From the NCBI RefSeq assembly GCF_000294655.1, contig NZ_CAHP01000060.1, positions 1-64,000 on the forward strand: a stretch of DNA of 64,000 nt, written 5' to 3'. Positions 54,892-63,261 of this stretch are shown piece by piece. The position numbers and the translations under genes are program-made. How positions within the stretch are numbered: the first letter of the stretch is position 1; every line of letters starts with the position of its first letter. The stretch is from Magnetospirillum molischianum DSM 120. GTDB taxonomy: Bacteria > Pseudomonadota > Alphaproteobacteria > Rhodospirillales > Magnetospirillaceae. Under the pieces are notes generated by a model. It made no database searches. It had not been told where the DNA came from and saw nothing but the letters and a program-made list of their open reading frames with translations.

Positions 54892-55854
54892 ATGCAGAGC
54901 TATACCGAGATCACCGACACCATGACACTGACGGCCTCCAGGCCCCTGCTGCTAAACAACGACAAGTCGATTATGTCGTGCTTCAGCGGCACCGCGTTCC
55001 CGACGATCAATCTTCAGGTCGGTATGCTGTGCCTGCGCACCGACACCTGGCAGCTCTGGCAGCTCAAAGACGCGACGCCGACCTGGGTGCTGATCGCTGA
55101 CATTTCGAAAACCTATCTTTCTAAGGAGACGGCCGACACCTATTACGCCGCTCTTGCGCACAATCACAATTCGACCTACGCCGCTCTTGTGCACAATCAC
55201 GATGGCGGCGCTATCACCGCCGGCACGGTGGCTTCTGCGCGCTTGCCGGCGCCGCTTCAGCAAATCACTGCCGCTGTAAATTGGGGGGCGGTGACTATCG
55301 GCGGCGTGAATGGCGGTTGGGCTGGGATCAATTTTTCCGGCACGGGAATGTATTTCCTCGTGGGTGGGGACTCTCACGGTTTTTGGACAGGCTCCGCTTG
55401 GAAATGGCATGTCAATAATGGCGTGCTGAGCGTAGGCGTCGTTCCCGTCGCCAATGTTTCCGGTCTGGGCAGTGCCGCCACCTGCAACACGGGGACAGCC
55501 GTCGGAAACGTGCCTGCGGTGCAGGCTGATGGAAAACTGCCTGCTTCCGTGATCCCGGTGGATCTGTCGAGTCGCGTCGCCAAATCAGGCGACACCATGA
55601 CTGGTCAGCTCAATGGAACGGTTTTCAAGTCAACCGGGGCATCGTCTGCTTCGACTGGTTTCAAAATTAGCACTGGGGCGGATCTAGGAGCCTTGTTCAA
55701 AGACATTAATTACACCGCAGTTCAGACTGTTTCCATCTCCAATCCTGAGGGATGGTGCGGACAACCAACAAGCTTGTCTGTTTCCGGTGGTATTTCGGGG
55801 AACAATTTGAGTCTTGGGATTAATTGCAACTGCCTTTGCAATTGCGGAGGCTGA
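54892..55854 (+). CDS. Tail fibre with Cys-alternating C-terminal peptide, 320 aa
   Basis: AAAGGTGGG before ATG 54892. HNHN and HNHD motifs (about 93-104) are the metal-binding HxH type of trimeric fibres; central beta repeats and a SGDTMTGQL collar follow. The chain ends INCNCLCNCGG, with C312, C314, C316 and C318 alternating with other residues and a terminal GG. The radical SAM gene two positions downstream suggests this tail is a modification substrate. Otherwise it could bind metal or form disulfides at the fibre tip. Confidence 0.75.
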   Translation: MQSYTEITDTMTLTASRPLLLNNDKSIMSCFSGTAFPTINLQVGMLCLRTDTWQLWQLKDATPTWVLIADISKTYLSKETADTYYAALAHNHNSTYAALVHNHDGGAITAGTVASARLPAPLQQITAAVNWGAVTIGGVNGGWAGINFSGTGMYFLVGGDSHGFWTGSAWKWHVNNGVLSVGVVPVANVSGLGSAATCNTGTAVGNVPAVQADGKLPASVIPVDLSSRVAKSGDTMTGQLNGTVFKSTGASSASTGFKISTGADLGALFKDINYTAVQTVSISNPEGWCGQPTSLSVSGGISGNNLSLGINCNCLCNCGG

Positions 55855-55855
55855 G

Positions 55856-56596
55856 ATGATTTTTTTCTGCAAAAATTCAGCGTCCAACGGTTTTCACGTT
55901 GCCGTTTCAAATCTGGATGACGGTATCCGGGTCGAGCTTCATCTTCCTGATGAAGGTGGAAAATTAAACCGTGTTGCCGCAAGGGATTTTCATTACGAAG
56001 ATTGGCGAAATCTTCGCGGTTGGTCTGACCGTGCCTCGTGGATGATCACCTCGGATTGCGTTATGAACGGAGCGACGCCGTTTAATCTTTATGAGAGATC
56101 CTGGCCCTTTCGCACGAGCGCGGTGGAAACCACGTCAACGATTTCGTGCTTTACCCCGGTTGTCTCTGTTCTTGTGCCGACGGCAACGGCGCCCGTGAGT
56201 CGCTGGTCGTATATTGTTTTCGCCGCAGATCGAAGCAAAGTTGTCGGCAGCTTTCCGATTGACGAAGAGGCGTCTTCTGGCGACGAGGTGAGGGAGCGAG
56301 TTTCCCCTAAGCTGGTATTTGAAAATTTCCCTGACGCGCTGCCGAGTAATGGCTTTGTCGATCTCTCGCTCAAATTGGTCGATTTTGCCGATAAGCCTGT
56401 TGAACTGGACGCAACGGCCGAAGTGTCGGCGACTGGAGGCGTTTTGTCGTGCTCGAGACCTCAGATCAAGAGCGGGCGCGGGACTGTTCGATGGTTTGGC
56501 GCTTACACGAGTCCCGGTGACGTTCTGGATGTAAAGGTGGGGTTCAAGCTTTTTTCTGGAACCGACAAGCGGTCTCTGAAGGTGATCGAGGGGTAG
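55856..56596 (+). CDS. Partner protein of the fibre/radical SAM operon, 246 aa
   Basis: ATG 55856 has GGAGG five bases upstream; an in-frame ATG at 55814 lies inside the fibre gene and is rejected. Starts one base after the fibre stop and ends two bases before the radical SAM start. The C-terminal half (about 150-246) looks like an Ig-like beta sandwich; the N-terminal half is unlike known families. May present the fibre tail to the enzyme or form part of the fibre. AT-richer than the other tail genes. Confidence 0.65.
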   Translation: MIFFCKNSASNGFHVAVSNLDDGIRVELHLPDEGGKLNRVAARDFHYEDWRNLRGWSDRASWMITSDCVMNGATPFNLYERSWPFRTSAVETTSTISCFTPVVSVLVPTATAPVSRWSYIVFAADRSKVVGSFPIDEEASSGDEVRERVSPKLVFENFPDALPSNGFVDLSLKLVDFADKPVELDATAEVSATGGVLSCSRPQIKSGRGTVRWFGAYTSPGDVLDVKVGFKLFSGTDKRSLKVIEG

Positions 56597-56598
56597 CG

Positions 56599-57891
56599 AT
56601 GGAGCCGATTTTTCACGAGGTAACGCTTCGGGATCGGGGTGGAAAAGATGAAGTTTTCCGTTTCGACAGCGCCAACATGCGTTTGCTTGATCAATTTGGC
56701 GTTCTGATCGAGCCAAAGATTGACGCTTCTCTTCCGACCTTCGGAAGTTGTGGATCGAAGCCTGCAAGGGTTATTTCTCCGACGGCTCCCGGACGAAAGA
56801 GTCGCGATCTTTCATATATCAAGCTGCTGCTTGGCTTTTCTTGCAACTTCAATTGCACCTATTGCAATCAGAGGTCTCAGACGCATGATGGCGCAAGCAC
56901 GGGTGATCCCGAGGCGTTCGTCGAGGGGATGTCCAAGTGGTGCTCGGGCGGGAGCGATGATCTAGGTTCTGGTCTTCGCATGAGCCTGTGGGGCGGTGAG
57001 CCATTCGTTTATTGGAGCGTTTTGAAAAAGATGGTTCCCGCGCTGCGGCGACGCTACCCGCATATCGCCCTGAGCATGGTGACGAATGGGTCGCTTCTGA
57101 CCCAGGAGCGCGTGAACTTTGTGTGCGAAAACGACATCAATTTGATGATCAGCCATGATGGACCTGGCCATTATCTTCGAGGAGTTGATCCCTTAAAGGA
57201 CTCCTCCATTGTGGAGCTGATTTGTCAGCTTCTTGATCGTCGTGGCAAGGAGAAGGTTGGCTTCAATTGTGTTTTGACCAGGGAGAATTGCTCCCTGTCG
57301 AGAATTCACGATCACATCGCTGAAGCTCTTGGTCGTGAAGATTTTGGGTTCTCGACGGAGGGTGTTGTTCAGACTGAGGACGACGGTTCTTTTTCGGTTT
57401 CCCCATCGTCGAAGGAAAATTACGAGGATATTTATTTGACGCTGCTGAAAGATGCCATCGAAGGGGGCGCTCTCAAGGCTGGAACCTACAACCTCGAATA
57501 TATCGGTGCCCTGAGAGCCTTTTCGGAGCACCCGGAAATGAATGCGTGGGGTCAGCGCTGCGGTTTGGACCGGGATGACGTGTTGGCGGTTGATCTTGCT
57601 GGCAATGTTTTAACTTGTCAGAACGAGATTGATCCCTCAATGCGAATTGGCCACGTAAACAATCTCGACGCGGTGCGCTTGAATACCAGCTATCACTTTA
57701 TGGCGCGCGAGAGTTGTGTTCGTTGTCCTGTAGTGCAGCTTTGCAAAGGCGGCTGTATGCATCAGACGGGAGTTGCTTGGGAAACGACCTGTCGCAATCA
57801 TTACCACTATCATCTTTCTGTTCTGGCCACGGCGATATTCTCCATGACGGGCAAGATTTTAGTAGGGATTTGCTCTGACGATAAGGCGTAA
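56599..57891 (+). CDS. Radical SAM/SPASM peptide-modifying enzyme, 430 aa
   Basis: CNFNCTYC (C82, C86, C89) is the SAM-bound [4Fe-4S] motif, followed by WGGEP (131-135) and MVTNGS (160-165). C-terminal SPASM domain: C321, C340, then C373-x2-C376-x5-C382-x3-C386 and C398, enough for two auxiliary clusters. A short N-terminal extension (1-70) could bind the substrate. Family members install thioether, epimer or formylglycine changes in peptides and proteins. The adjacent Cys-tail fibre is the obvious candidate substrate. Confidence 0.93.
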   Translation: MEPIFHEVTLRDRGGKDEVFRFDSANMRLLDQFGVLIEPKIDASLPTFGSCGSKPARVISPTAPGRKSRDLSYIKLLLGFSCNFNCTYCNQRSQTHDGASTGDPEAFVEGMSKWCSGGSDDLGSGLRMSLWGGEPFVYWSVLKKMVPALRRRYPHIALSMVTNGSLLTQERVNFVCENDINLMISHDGPGHYLRGVDPLKDSSIVELICQLLDRRGKEKVGFNCVLTRENCSLSRIHDHIAEALGREDFGFSTEGVVQTEDDGSFSVSPSSKENYEDIYLTLLKDAIEGGALKAGTYNLEYIGALRAFSEHPEMNAWGQRCGLDRDDVLAVDLAGNVLTCQNEIDPSMRIGHVNNLDAVRLNTSYHFMARESCVRCPVVQLCKGGCMHQTGVAWETTCRNHYHYHLSVLATAIFSMTGKILVGICSDDKA

Positions 57892-57905
57892 AGTCAGCGT
57901 TGAAT
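57890..57905. promoter_or_regulatory. Family 2 operator
   Basis: AAAGTCAGCGTTGAAT, overlapping the radical SAM stop and the -35 TTGAAT. Confidence 0.7.
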
Positions 57906-57928
57906 GATCGCTTTTAGCGTGAGATAAT
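57900..57928 (+). promoter_or_regulatory. Lysis operon promoter
   Basis: -35 TTGAAT (57900-57905), 17-base spacer, -10 GATAAT (57923-57928). Confidence 0.7.
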
Positions 57929-57969
57929 GAACGGGCCGCGGCGGTGCTCGCGGCCCGTTCACTCATTTG
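57929..57969 (+). terminator. Terminator starting at the lysis promoter start point
   Basis: Perfect 12-bp stem GAACGGGCCGCG / CGCGGCCCGTTC, 8-base loop, then ACTCATTT. Its 5' arm begins one base after the -10 box. Confidence 0.75.
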
Positions 57970-57982
57970 AGAGGAGACCGCA

Positions 57983-58339
57983 GTGTCCGACCCGCAGCAG
58001 AACACTGCCAGCGCTGTTCTGATCGGCCTGGGAGAGCTGAAGGGCCAGATGACCTCGCTTCAGGCGTTCCTGGCTTCGCACACCGAGCGAATGGATCGCC
58101 AGGACGAGCGAATGGATCGCCAGGACGAGCGAATGAACGAATTCAGCCGGAAGCTGCACGAGCACAATCAGGCCGACATCACCACCCATGAGGCAGTGCA
58201 GGAGAAAGTCAGCAGGGCGAAGAGCGAGCTGACCGAGCGCATCACCAAAGTCGAGAACAAGATCGCCTACTGGAGTGGCGGGCTTGCCATCATCTCGCTG
58301 TTCATTGGTGTTCTTCTCAAGAAGCTGGGGCTGGTGTGA
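57983..58339 (+). CDS. XhlA-like coiled-coil membrane protein, 118 aa
   Basis: SD GAGAGGAG, with a likely GTG start. Coiled coil with perfect tandem repeats of ERMDRQD (18-base direct DNA repeats at 58087-58125), and a C-terminal membrane anchor (YWSGGLAIISLFIGVLL). Shape matches XhlA-type lysis accessory proteins. Confidence 0.7.
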   Translation: MSDPQQNTASAVLIGLGELKGQMTSLQAFLASHTERMDRQDERMDRQDERMNEFSRKLHEHNQADITTHEAVQEKVSRAKSELTERITKVENKIAYWSGGLAIISLFIGVLLKKLGLV

Positions 58340-58887
58340 TGGACAGGATCAGGCAAATGGCCACTGAAATCGTGGTTCGCGAGGGCGGCCTGAGCAAGAA
58401 CAGGAACGATCGCGGCGGCATCACCAATTTCGGGGTGTCGCTACGCTACGCTCGCGGCAAGGGGCTCGTCATGGATCTGAACCATGACGGCGTGGTGGAC
58501 GAGAAGGACATTCTGCTGGTTACACCGCCCCGGGCCATCGAACTGTTCGTCGAGGATTTCTTCACGGCTCCGCATTTCGACAAGCTGCCTGAGAGCGTGC
58601 AGGAGCAGATGTTCGACATGGCGGTGAATTTCGGCCCCGGCGGCGCCGGCATCGTGCTCCAGAGGGCTCTAAACGCCCTTGGCTATGGTCCCCTGGCCGA
58701 GGACGGCGGGGTTGGTCCGAAAACCCAGACCGCAGCAACTCTTGCCGACGCTGCCGATCGCCGGGGTCTGGTCAACGGCGTGGTGGCAGCCCGCATCGCT
58801 CGCTTCAATGCCATTGCCAAGAGCGACCCCGGCCAGATTGAGTTTCTCGCTGGCTGGATCAAGCGCGCCAACAGCTTCAAGGTCTAG
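58339..58887 (+). CDS. Endolysin, GH108-type muramidase, 182 aa
   Basis: ATG 58339 overlaps the previous stop. N-terminal GH108 motif REGGLSKNRNDRGGITNFGVS with catalytic E15, followed by helical core and a C-terminal PG_binding_3-like domain (ALNALGYGPLAEDGGVGPKT). Cleaves the glycan backbone. No signal peptide, so release depends on a holin. Confidence 0.9.
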   Translation: MDRIRQMATEIVVREGGLSKNRNDRGGITNFGVSLRYARGKGLVMDLNHDGVVDEKDILLVTPPRAIELFVEDFFTAPHFDKLPESVQEQMFDMAVNFGPGGAGIVLQRALNALGYGPLAEDGGVGPKTQTAATLADAADRRGLVNGVVAARIARFNAIAKSDPGQIEFLAGWIKRANSFKV

Positions 58888-58896
58888 GAGATTGCC

Positions 58897-59499
58897 ATGT
58901 TCCCACTGATCCCGCTCGCCATCTCCTTGGCTTCCGAGTTCGCACCGAGGTTGGTGAGCTGGATCGCCGGCGACGAGGCTGGCGAGGTGGCCCAGAAGGT
59001 CGTCGATGTCGCTAAGCAGGTGACGGGCGTCGAACGGCCCGAGGACGCTCTGTCGGTGCTGAAGCAGAAGCCTGAACTGGTCGTGCAGCTTCAGCTCGGC
59101 TTGGCTCAGGTCGAAGTTGAACTCTATAAGGCCGAGACTGAACGCCTCCAGGTGATCAACGACACCATGCGCGCCGAGGGGAACTCGACCGATCCCTGGC
59201 AGCGCCGCTGGCGACCCACCTGGGGCTTTGTGACAGCCGGCGCCTGGGGTGTGGAGGCTCTGGCTATTGTGGGCTCTGTGGCCGGCGCAACGGCTGCCAC
59301 GCTGATGGGAAAGGCGGCTGACGCCAAGATCCTGTTGGACGGGGTGAGTAACCTGATCAGCGCGATGGCGCTGGCCTGGACGATGGCGCTGGCCGTTCTC
59401 GGCGTGCAGATCACCGCCAGGTCTCAGGAGAAGGGGGGCGGCGGCCCCGGCGGCATTGTTGGGATGGCGAAATCCCTGTGGGACGGCGGGAAGAGATAG
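58897..59499 (+). CDS. Holin-like membrane protein (3TM family), 200 aa
   Basis: SD AGGAGA before ATG 58897. Hydrophobic N-terminus, amphipathic middle with RRWRPTWGF (about 105-112), then two or three membrane segments (112-180). The RPTWGF motif and position after the endolysin fit the 3TM phage holin family. Confidence 0.85.
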   Translation: MFPLIPLAISLASEFAPRLVSWIAGDEAGEVAQKVVDVAKQVTGVERPEDALSVLKQKPELVVQLQLGLAQVEVELYKAETERLQVINDTMRAEGNSTDPWQRRWRPTWGFVTAGAWGVEALAIVGSVAGATAATLMGKAADAKILLDGVSNLISAMALAWTMALAVLGVQITARSQEKGGGGPGGIVGMAKSLWDGGKR

Positions 59500-59515
59500 A
59501 TTTTGGCTACACGAT

Positions 59516-59537
59516 AAAGTCAGCGTTGAGTTACAAT
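59516..59537 (+). promoter_or_regulatory. Family 2 operator with -10 box
   Basis: AAAGTCAGCGTTGAGTT (59516-59532) running into TACAAT (59532-59537); -35 is weak. Confidence 0.55.
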
Positions 59538-59581
59538 AGGCGATGGGGCAAAAGCCCTCGCTCAACGACCGGGGAAAAGAA

Positions 59582-60307
59582 ATGAAGCAGCGTCAGGCCG
59601 CACCCAGAGGAAAGAATGGGAGGGGCCTGCCGCCCCTGTCTTTCGAAGACATGCCGGCACCGCCCGTCAGGGCGTCCAAGAAGCCCTTTGGAGCCATGAA
59701 CGAGGCCCAGGGTCATTATCTCTCTACCATTGACGTGAACACGATCGCCTTCGGTCTTGGCCCGGCGGGCACTGGCAAGACCTATTGCAGCGTCGGCGCC
59801 GCGGCCGAAGCGTTCAGGGCCGGGGAGACGCGCAAGTTGATCTTCACTCGCCCGGCCGTCGAGGCAGCCGAGGAGTCAATGGGCTATTTGCCTGGTGAGC
59901 TGGATGAGAAGTTCGCACCCTATTTCGCTCCCGTTCGCGAGGTCCTGAACGAGCGGCTGGGTCAGTCCCGGGTGGATTATGAAATTCAGGCGGGCAAGAT
60001 CGTGGCACTGCCACTGCCGTTCATGCGCGGGCACACCTTCAAGGACGCCTGGGTGATCTTCGACGAGGCCCAGAATGCCACACCCAGTCAGATGAAGCTG
60101 TTCCTGACCCGCATCGGCGAGCCAGTCAAGGTCATCATCGAAGGCGATCTCGATCAGATGGACATCGAAGGTCCGAGCGGGCTTGAGGACGCCATTCGGC
60201 GCTTGCGGCACATCAAGGGTGTTGGCGCCTATGAGTTCACGGAGGACGACATCGTGCGCTCAGGGTTCTGTCGGGAAATCGTGAAGGCTTATCGCAAGGC
60301 GGCCTGA
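59582..60307 (+). CDS. phoH: PhoH-like ATPase, 241 aa
   Basis: The in-frame ATG 59543 lies almost at the predicted start point; ATG 59582 with GGGGAAAAG is preferred. Walker A GPAGTGKT (60-67), TRPAVEAAEESMGYLPGEL, Walker B VIFDEAQN and GEPVKVIIEGDLDQMD are diagnostic of PhoH, a RecA-like ATPase and possible RNA helicase common in phages of many hosts. Confidence 0.93.
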   Translation: MKQRQAAPRGKNGRGLPPLSFEDMPAPPVRASKKPFGAMNEAQGHYLSTIDVNTIAFGLGPAGTGKTYCSVGAAAEAFRAGETRKLIFTRPAVEAAEESMGYLPGELDEKFAPYFAPVREVLNERLGQSRVDYEIQAGKIVALPLPFMRGHTFKDAWVIFDEAQNATPSQMKLFLTRIGEPVKVIIEGDLDQMDIEGPSGLEDAIRRLRHIKGVGAYEFTEDDIVRSGFCREIVKAYRKAA

Positions 60308-60378
60308 TTGCCGCCCGCGCCCCGTCCCCGAGCGCGCTATATCGGGGCATCCCTTCGGGGACGGAATGGAGAGATCAG

Positions 60379-61179
60379 ATGGACGCAACGACAACTCGTC
60401 GGCTTTTTGGCCCGTTCTACGGCTGCGACTTTACGTTCGCGGCGATGGAGAAGATGGCTCTGCGCAAGGTCAGCCCGTCTGGTCCAGCGACCAAGAAGGC
60501 GATCGAGGGCGAGGATGAGAAGGTCAAAGTCACAAAGAGCCGCCCGCTGGTCACGGAAAAGATGTTCCTGGCCGAGGCTGAACTGATGCGCTCGAAGTGG
60601 TTCGACTATCGACGTATGCACCCGGTTCAGGCCACCTTCCTGTTCGCTCATTGCTACACTCTGGGCGTCAAGCGCGCATGGCGGAAATACATTGACCACG
60701 AAGCGGCAGAAAGGGCGCGTGGGCTCGCTGACGAGAACGTGTTCAAGCTGGAGCCGGGTGGTTTCACTGGCGTCTGGAAGGCTCGTCAAACCGCCGACCT
60801 GATGGGACTGCCTTACGACTTCTTCGTCAATCGCCAGATGGATCTGGCGCTCGACGGCTGCTGGAACCAGGTTCCGCGACCGTGTCATCTCTACGACCCC
60901 GATCGGCTGGCTAACGTCTCACTGGCTTGGGACGAGTGGACCGAAGCCAAGCTCCAGATGGCGAGCGATCCCTGGTATCTGCTCGTCAATTATGTCGGAC
61001 ATCGGAACCAGGACGCTCATCAGGAATGGCTGATCTCTCAGGCCAAGAGGCGCGCCCGGCCCGAGTTCATTCTGTCCACGATATGTTTTAAGGAGCCGAT
61101 GCTACTTCCCGAGCGCGCCGTCGCTGTTTTCGGGGATAGAAAGATCGAGATCGCTCGTGAAATTGCCTCTTCCAATTAA
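60379..61179 (+). CDS. Hypothetical protein, 266 aa
   Basis: GGAGAGATCAG before ATG 60379. Helical, aromatic-rich (KWFDYRRMHPVQATFLFAHCY), with a basic C-terminal third. A hairpin CGTCCCC / GGGGACG (60324-60364) lies just upstream. No family recognised; conserved position suggests a replication or virion role. Confidence 0.65.
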   Translation: MDATTTRRLFGPFYGCDFTFAAMEKMALRKVSPSGPATKKAIEGEDEKVKVTKSRPLVTEKMFLAEAELMRSKWFDYRRMHPVQATFLFAHCYTLGVKRAWRKYIDHEAAERARGLADENVFKLEPGGFTGVWKARQTADLMGLPYDFFVNRQMDLALDGCWNQVPRPCHLYDPDRLANVSLAWDEWTEAKLQMASDPWYLLVNYVGHRNQDAHQEWLISQAKRRARPEFILSTICFKEPMLLPERAVAVFGDRKIEIAREIASSN

Positions 61180-61197
61180 GTCAGCGTTGACTATACT
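61178..61197 (+). promoter_or_regulatory. Family 2 operator with -10 box
   Basis: AAGTCAGCGTTGACT (61178-61192) overlapped by -10 TATACT (61192-61197); -35 TTCCAA at 16 bases is weak. Precedes the Hfq-like gene. Confidence 0.6.
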
Positions 61198-61235
61198 AGA
61201 CGAAACGACGCGAACCGAGCGAACGGAGATAGATC

Positions 61236-61502
61236 ATGACCCAGCGCCCCACGCTTACCCTTTCTCAGAAGGGCGACAAGCCGCGCAGGCCCTTCCGCGC
61301 TCCCGTCTGGAGCCACCAGCTTGACCTGAAGGATCTGAAGGGGAAGCGGATTAAGCTGATTTTTTCCGACGACACCATCGTAATCGGCACTCTGCTCGAA
61401 GCTGACCAGTTCACCTTGAAGGTGAAGTATGGCGAGGGTGACGCACAAGTGGTCTTCTTTAAGTCCGCCCTGGTTGGTTTTGCTCCCTTCGTGGGGGCGT
61501 AG
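61236..61502 (+). CDS. Hfq/Sm-like RNA-binding protein, 88 aa
   Basis: Residues 28-60 (LDLKDLKGKRIKLIFSDD, then GTLLEADQFTLKVKYG) match the Sm1 pattern, and VVFFKSALVGFAP (72-84) parallels the Hfq Sm2 segment YKHAISTVVP. Basic N-terminal extension. May form a ring that binds phage or host RNA. First gene of the operon with the DnaB-like helicase. The family call is by pattern only. Confidence 0.65.
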   Translation: MTQRPTLTLSQKGDKPRRPFRAPVWSHQLDLKDLKGKRIKLIFSDDTIVIGTLLEADQFTLKVKYGEGDAQVVFFKSALVGFAPFVGA

Positions 61503-61504
61503 GC

Positions 61505-62869
61505 ATGTCAAAACCGGCCCTGGCACTCGTTCCTCCATCGCCGGCAGAGGAGGAAGAGGAGGCGAGAACCTACGAGTTCAATGACGCCTTTCAGATCAAG
61601 ATCGCCGGTATGGTGTTGCGCGATCCGCTGTTCAATCAGCGGACGGACGGGCTGGTCAAACCCGAATACTTCACCAACGCCGGCGTCGCGACGCTGGTGA
61701 ACATCGCACTCGAATATTACGGGAAATATAAGCGCTGCCCGGATGTGGTGACGCTGACGAATATCATCAGGGATCGTCGCGCGGCGAAACTGATCCGCAG
61801 CGATGTTCTTGATCTGATCAAGGAGACTCTACCGCAGGTAGGGCGCGCCGATATTTCGGATCGCGACTATGTGGTCGATCAGGTTGCGGTCTTCGCCCAG
61901 CATCAGGCGATGGAGCAGGCGATCATCAAGTCGGTCGATCTGATCGAAAAGCGCGACTTCCAGGCGATCAGGAAGCTGGTTGAGCAGGCCATTCAGGTCG
62001 GCGCCAGCGCCGACCTTGGCGGCGTGGATTATTTCGAGAACATCGAAGCGCGAACCCAGCATCGTCGTGACCTGCTGTCTGGCGCCGCGGCGACTCGGGC
62101 GATCACCACTGGCATTCCCGATTTGGACAAGGAGCTTGCGCACGGTGGCTGGGGGCGCAAGGAGCTGAGCCTGATGATGGGCGCGGCCAAGGCGGGCAAG
62201 TCGATGTCGCTGTGCGACTTTGGTCAGGCCGCCTGTCTGGCTGGCTACAATGTGCTTTACGCCACCCTGGAAGTGTCTGCAAAGATCATCGAGGACCGTC
62301 TCGACGCCAATTTGGCCGACATCGCCGTGCGCGATCTGAAGATGCGTCCGAACGACGTGGAAGCGGCGATCAAGGCAAAGAAGCCCAAAAAGGGCATCTT
62401 CAAGATCCACGAGTTCCCGACTGGCACCATGAAGCCGTCAGACCTGCGCCGGTTGCTTGCGCGCTATCGCTCGCAGGATATTCGGTTCGATCTGATCATC
62501 GTGGACTATGCCGACATTATGGCGCCTGAAATTCGCTCGGACAGCCCGATCGAGAATTTCCGCACCATCTACGTGGATCTGCGAGCCATTGCCGGCGAGG
62601 AGGATGCGGCCATGTTGACCGCAACCCAGACCAATCGCGAGGGCGCGGGCAAGTCGGTGGCGAAAATGACCGACGTGGCCGAGGACTTCAACAAGATCCG
62701 CATCGCCGACGTGGTGATTTCGATCAACGCGACCGACGAGGAGAAGTCGATTGGCGAGGCTCGCCTGTTTTTCGCTGCAAGCCGCAATCAGGCTGACGGG
62801 TTCACCCTGCGCATCAAGCAGGATCGGGAGAAGATGAAGTTCATCACCAAGGTTCTTGGAAAGGAGTGA
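61505..62869 (+). CDS. DnaB-like replicative helicase, 454 aa
   Basis: N-terminal domain (25-150), linker, RecA-type domain with Walker A GAAKAGKS (226-233), Walker B LIIVDYADIM, arginine-containing C-terminal strands. Translocates 5'-3' as a hexamer at the phage fork. Starts two bases after the Hfq-like stop. Confidence 0.9.
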   Translation: MSKPALALVPPSPAEEEEEARTYEFNDAFQIKIAGMVLRDPLFNQRTDGLVKPEYFTNAGVATLVNIALEYYGKYKRCPDVVTLTNIIRDRRAAKLIRSDVLDLIKETLPQVGRADISDRDYVVDQVAVFAQHQAMEQAIIKSVDLIEKRDFQAIRKLVEQAIQVGASADLGGVDYFENIEARTQHRRDLLSGAAATRAITTGIPDLDKELAHGGWGRKELSLMMGAAKAGKSMSLCDFGQAACLAGYNVLYATLEVSAKIIEDRLDANLADIAVRDLKMRPNDVEAAIKAKKPKKGIFKIHEFPTGTMKPSDLRRLLARYRSQDIRFDLIIVDYADIMAPEIRSDSPIENFRTIYVDLRAIAGEEDAAMLTATQTNREGAGKSVAKMTDVAEDFNKIRIADVVISINATDEEKSIGEARLFFAASRNQADGFTLRIKQDREKMKFITKVLGKE

Positions 62870-62871
62870 CG

Positions 62872-63261
62872 ATGAAGTTGTTCGTGCCCCCGCTGGGGAC
62901 CAGACTGCGGCTCACCGCAGACTGGACCTTTCCTCTTTTCAACGAGCATCGCAATTACGCGCTCATCAAGCGGCTTGAGCTGATCTGGCCTGAGTCTACC
63001 ACGTCGTATGACCATTGGCATCGAACCGAGTTGAGTCAGGACGTGACGCTGCCGGTGGGGACCATCCTGACGGTGGATCGGATCTATATTCGTCAGGGCC
63101 AGGACAATTTCGACAGCATGACCTTCACGGTTTTCGACTGCCCCGATATGCGACTGCGCAGTAAGTCGAAAGGCGGGCCGATAGCCGGTCGCGTTCGCTT
63201 CTGGGCCAAGCTGGAAAACATCAATGGTCTGGAATGCGAACTGTTCGAGGAGGTTGCCTGA
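62872..63261 (+). CDS. Hypothetical protein, 129 aa
   Basis: SD AAGGAG six bases before ATG 62872 (GTG 62866 rejected). Beta-rich (GTILTVDRIYIRQGQDNFDSM). Its stop shares a base with the next start. Function unknown. Confidence 0.65.
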   Translation: MKLFVPPLGTRLRLTADWTFPLFNEHRNYALIKRLELIWPESTTSYDHWHRTELSQDVTLPVGTILTVDRIYIRQGQDNFDSMTFTVFDCPDMRLRSKSKGGPIAGRVRFWAKLENINGLECELFEEVA

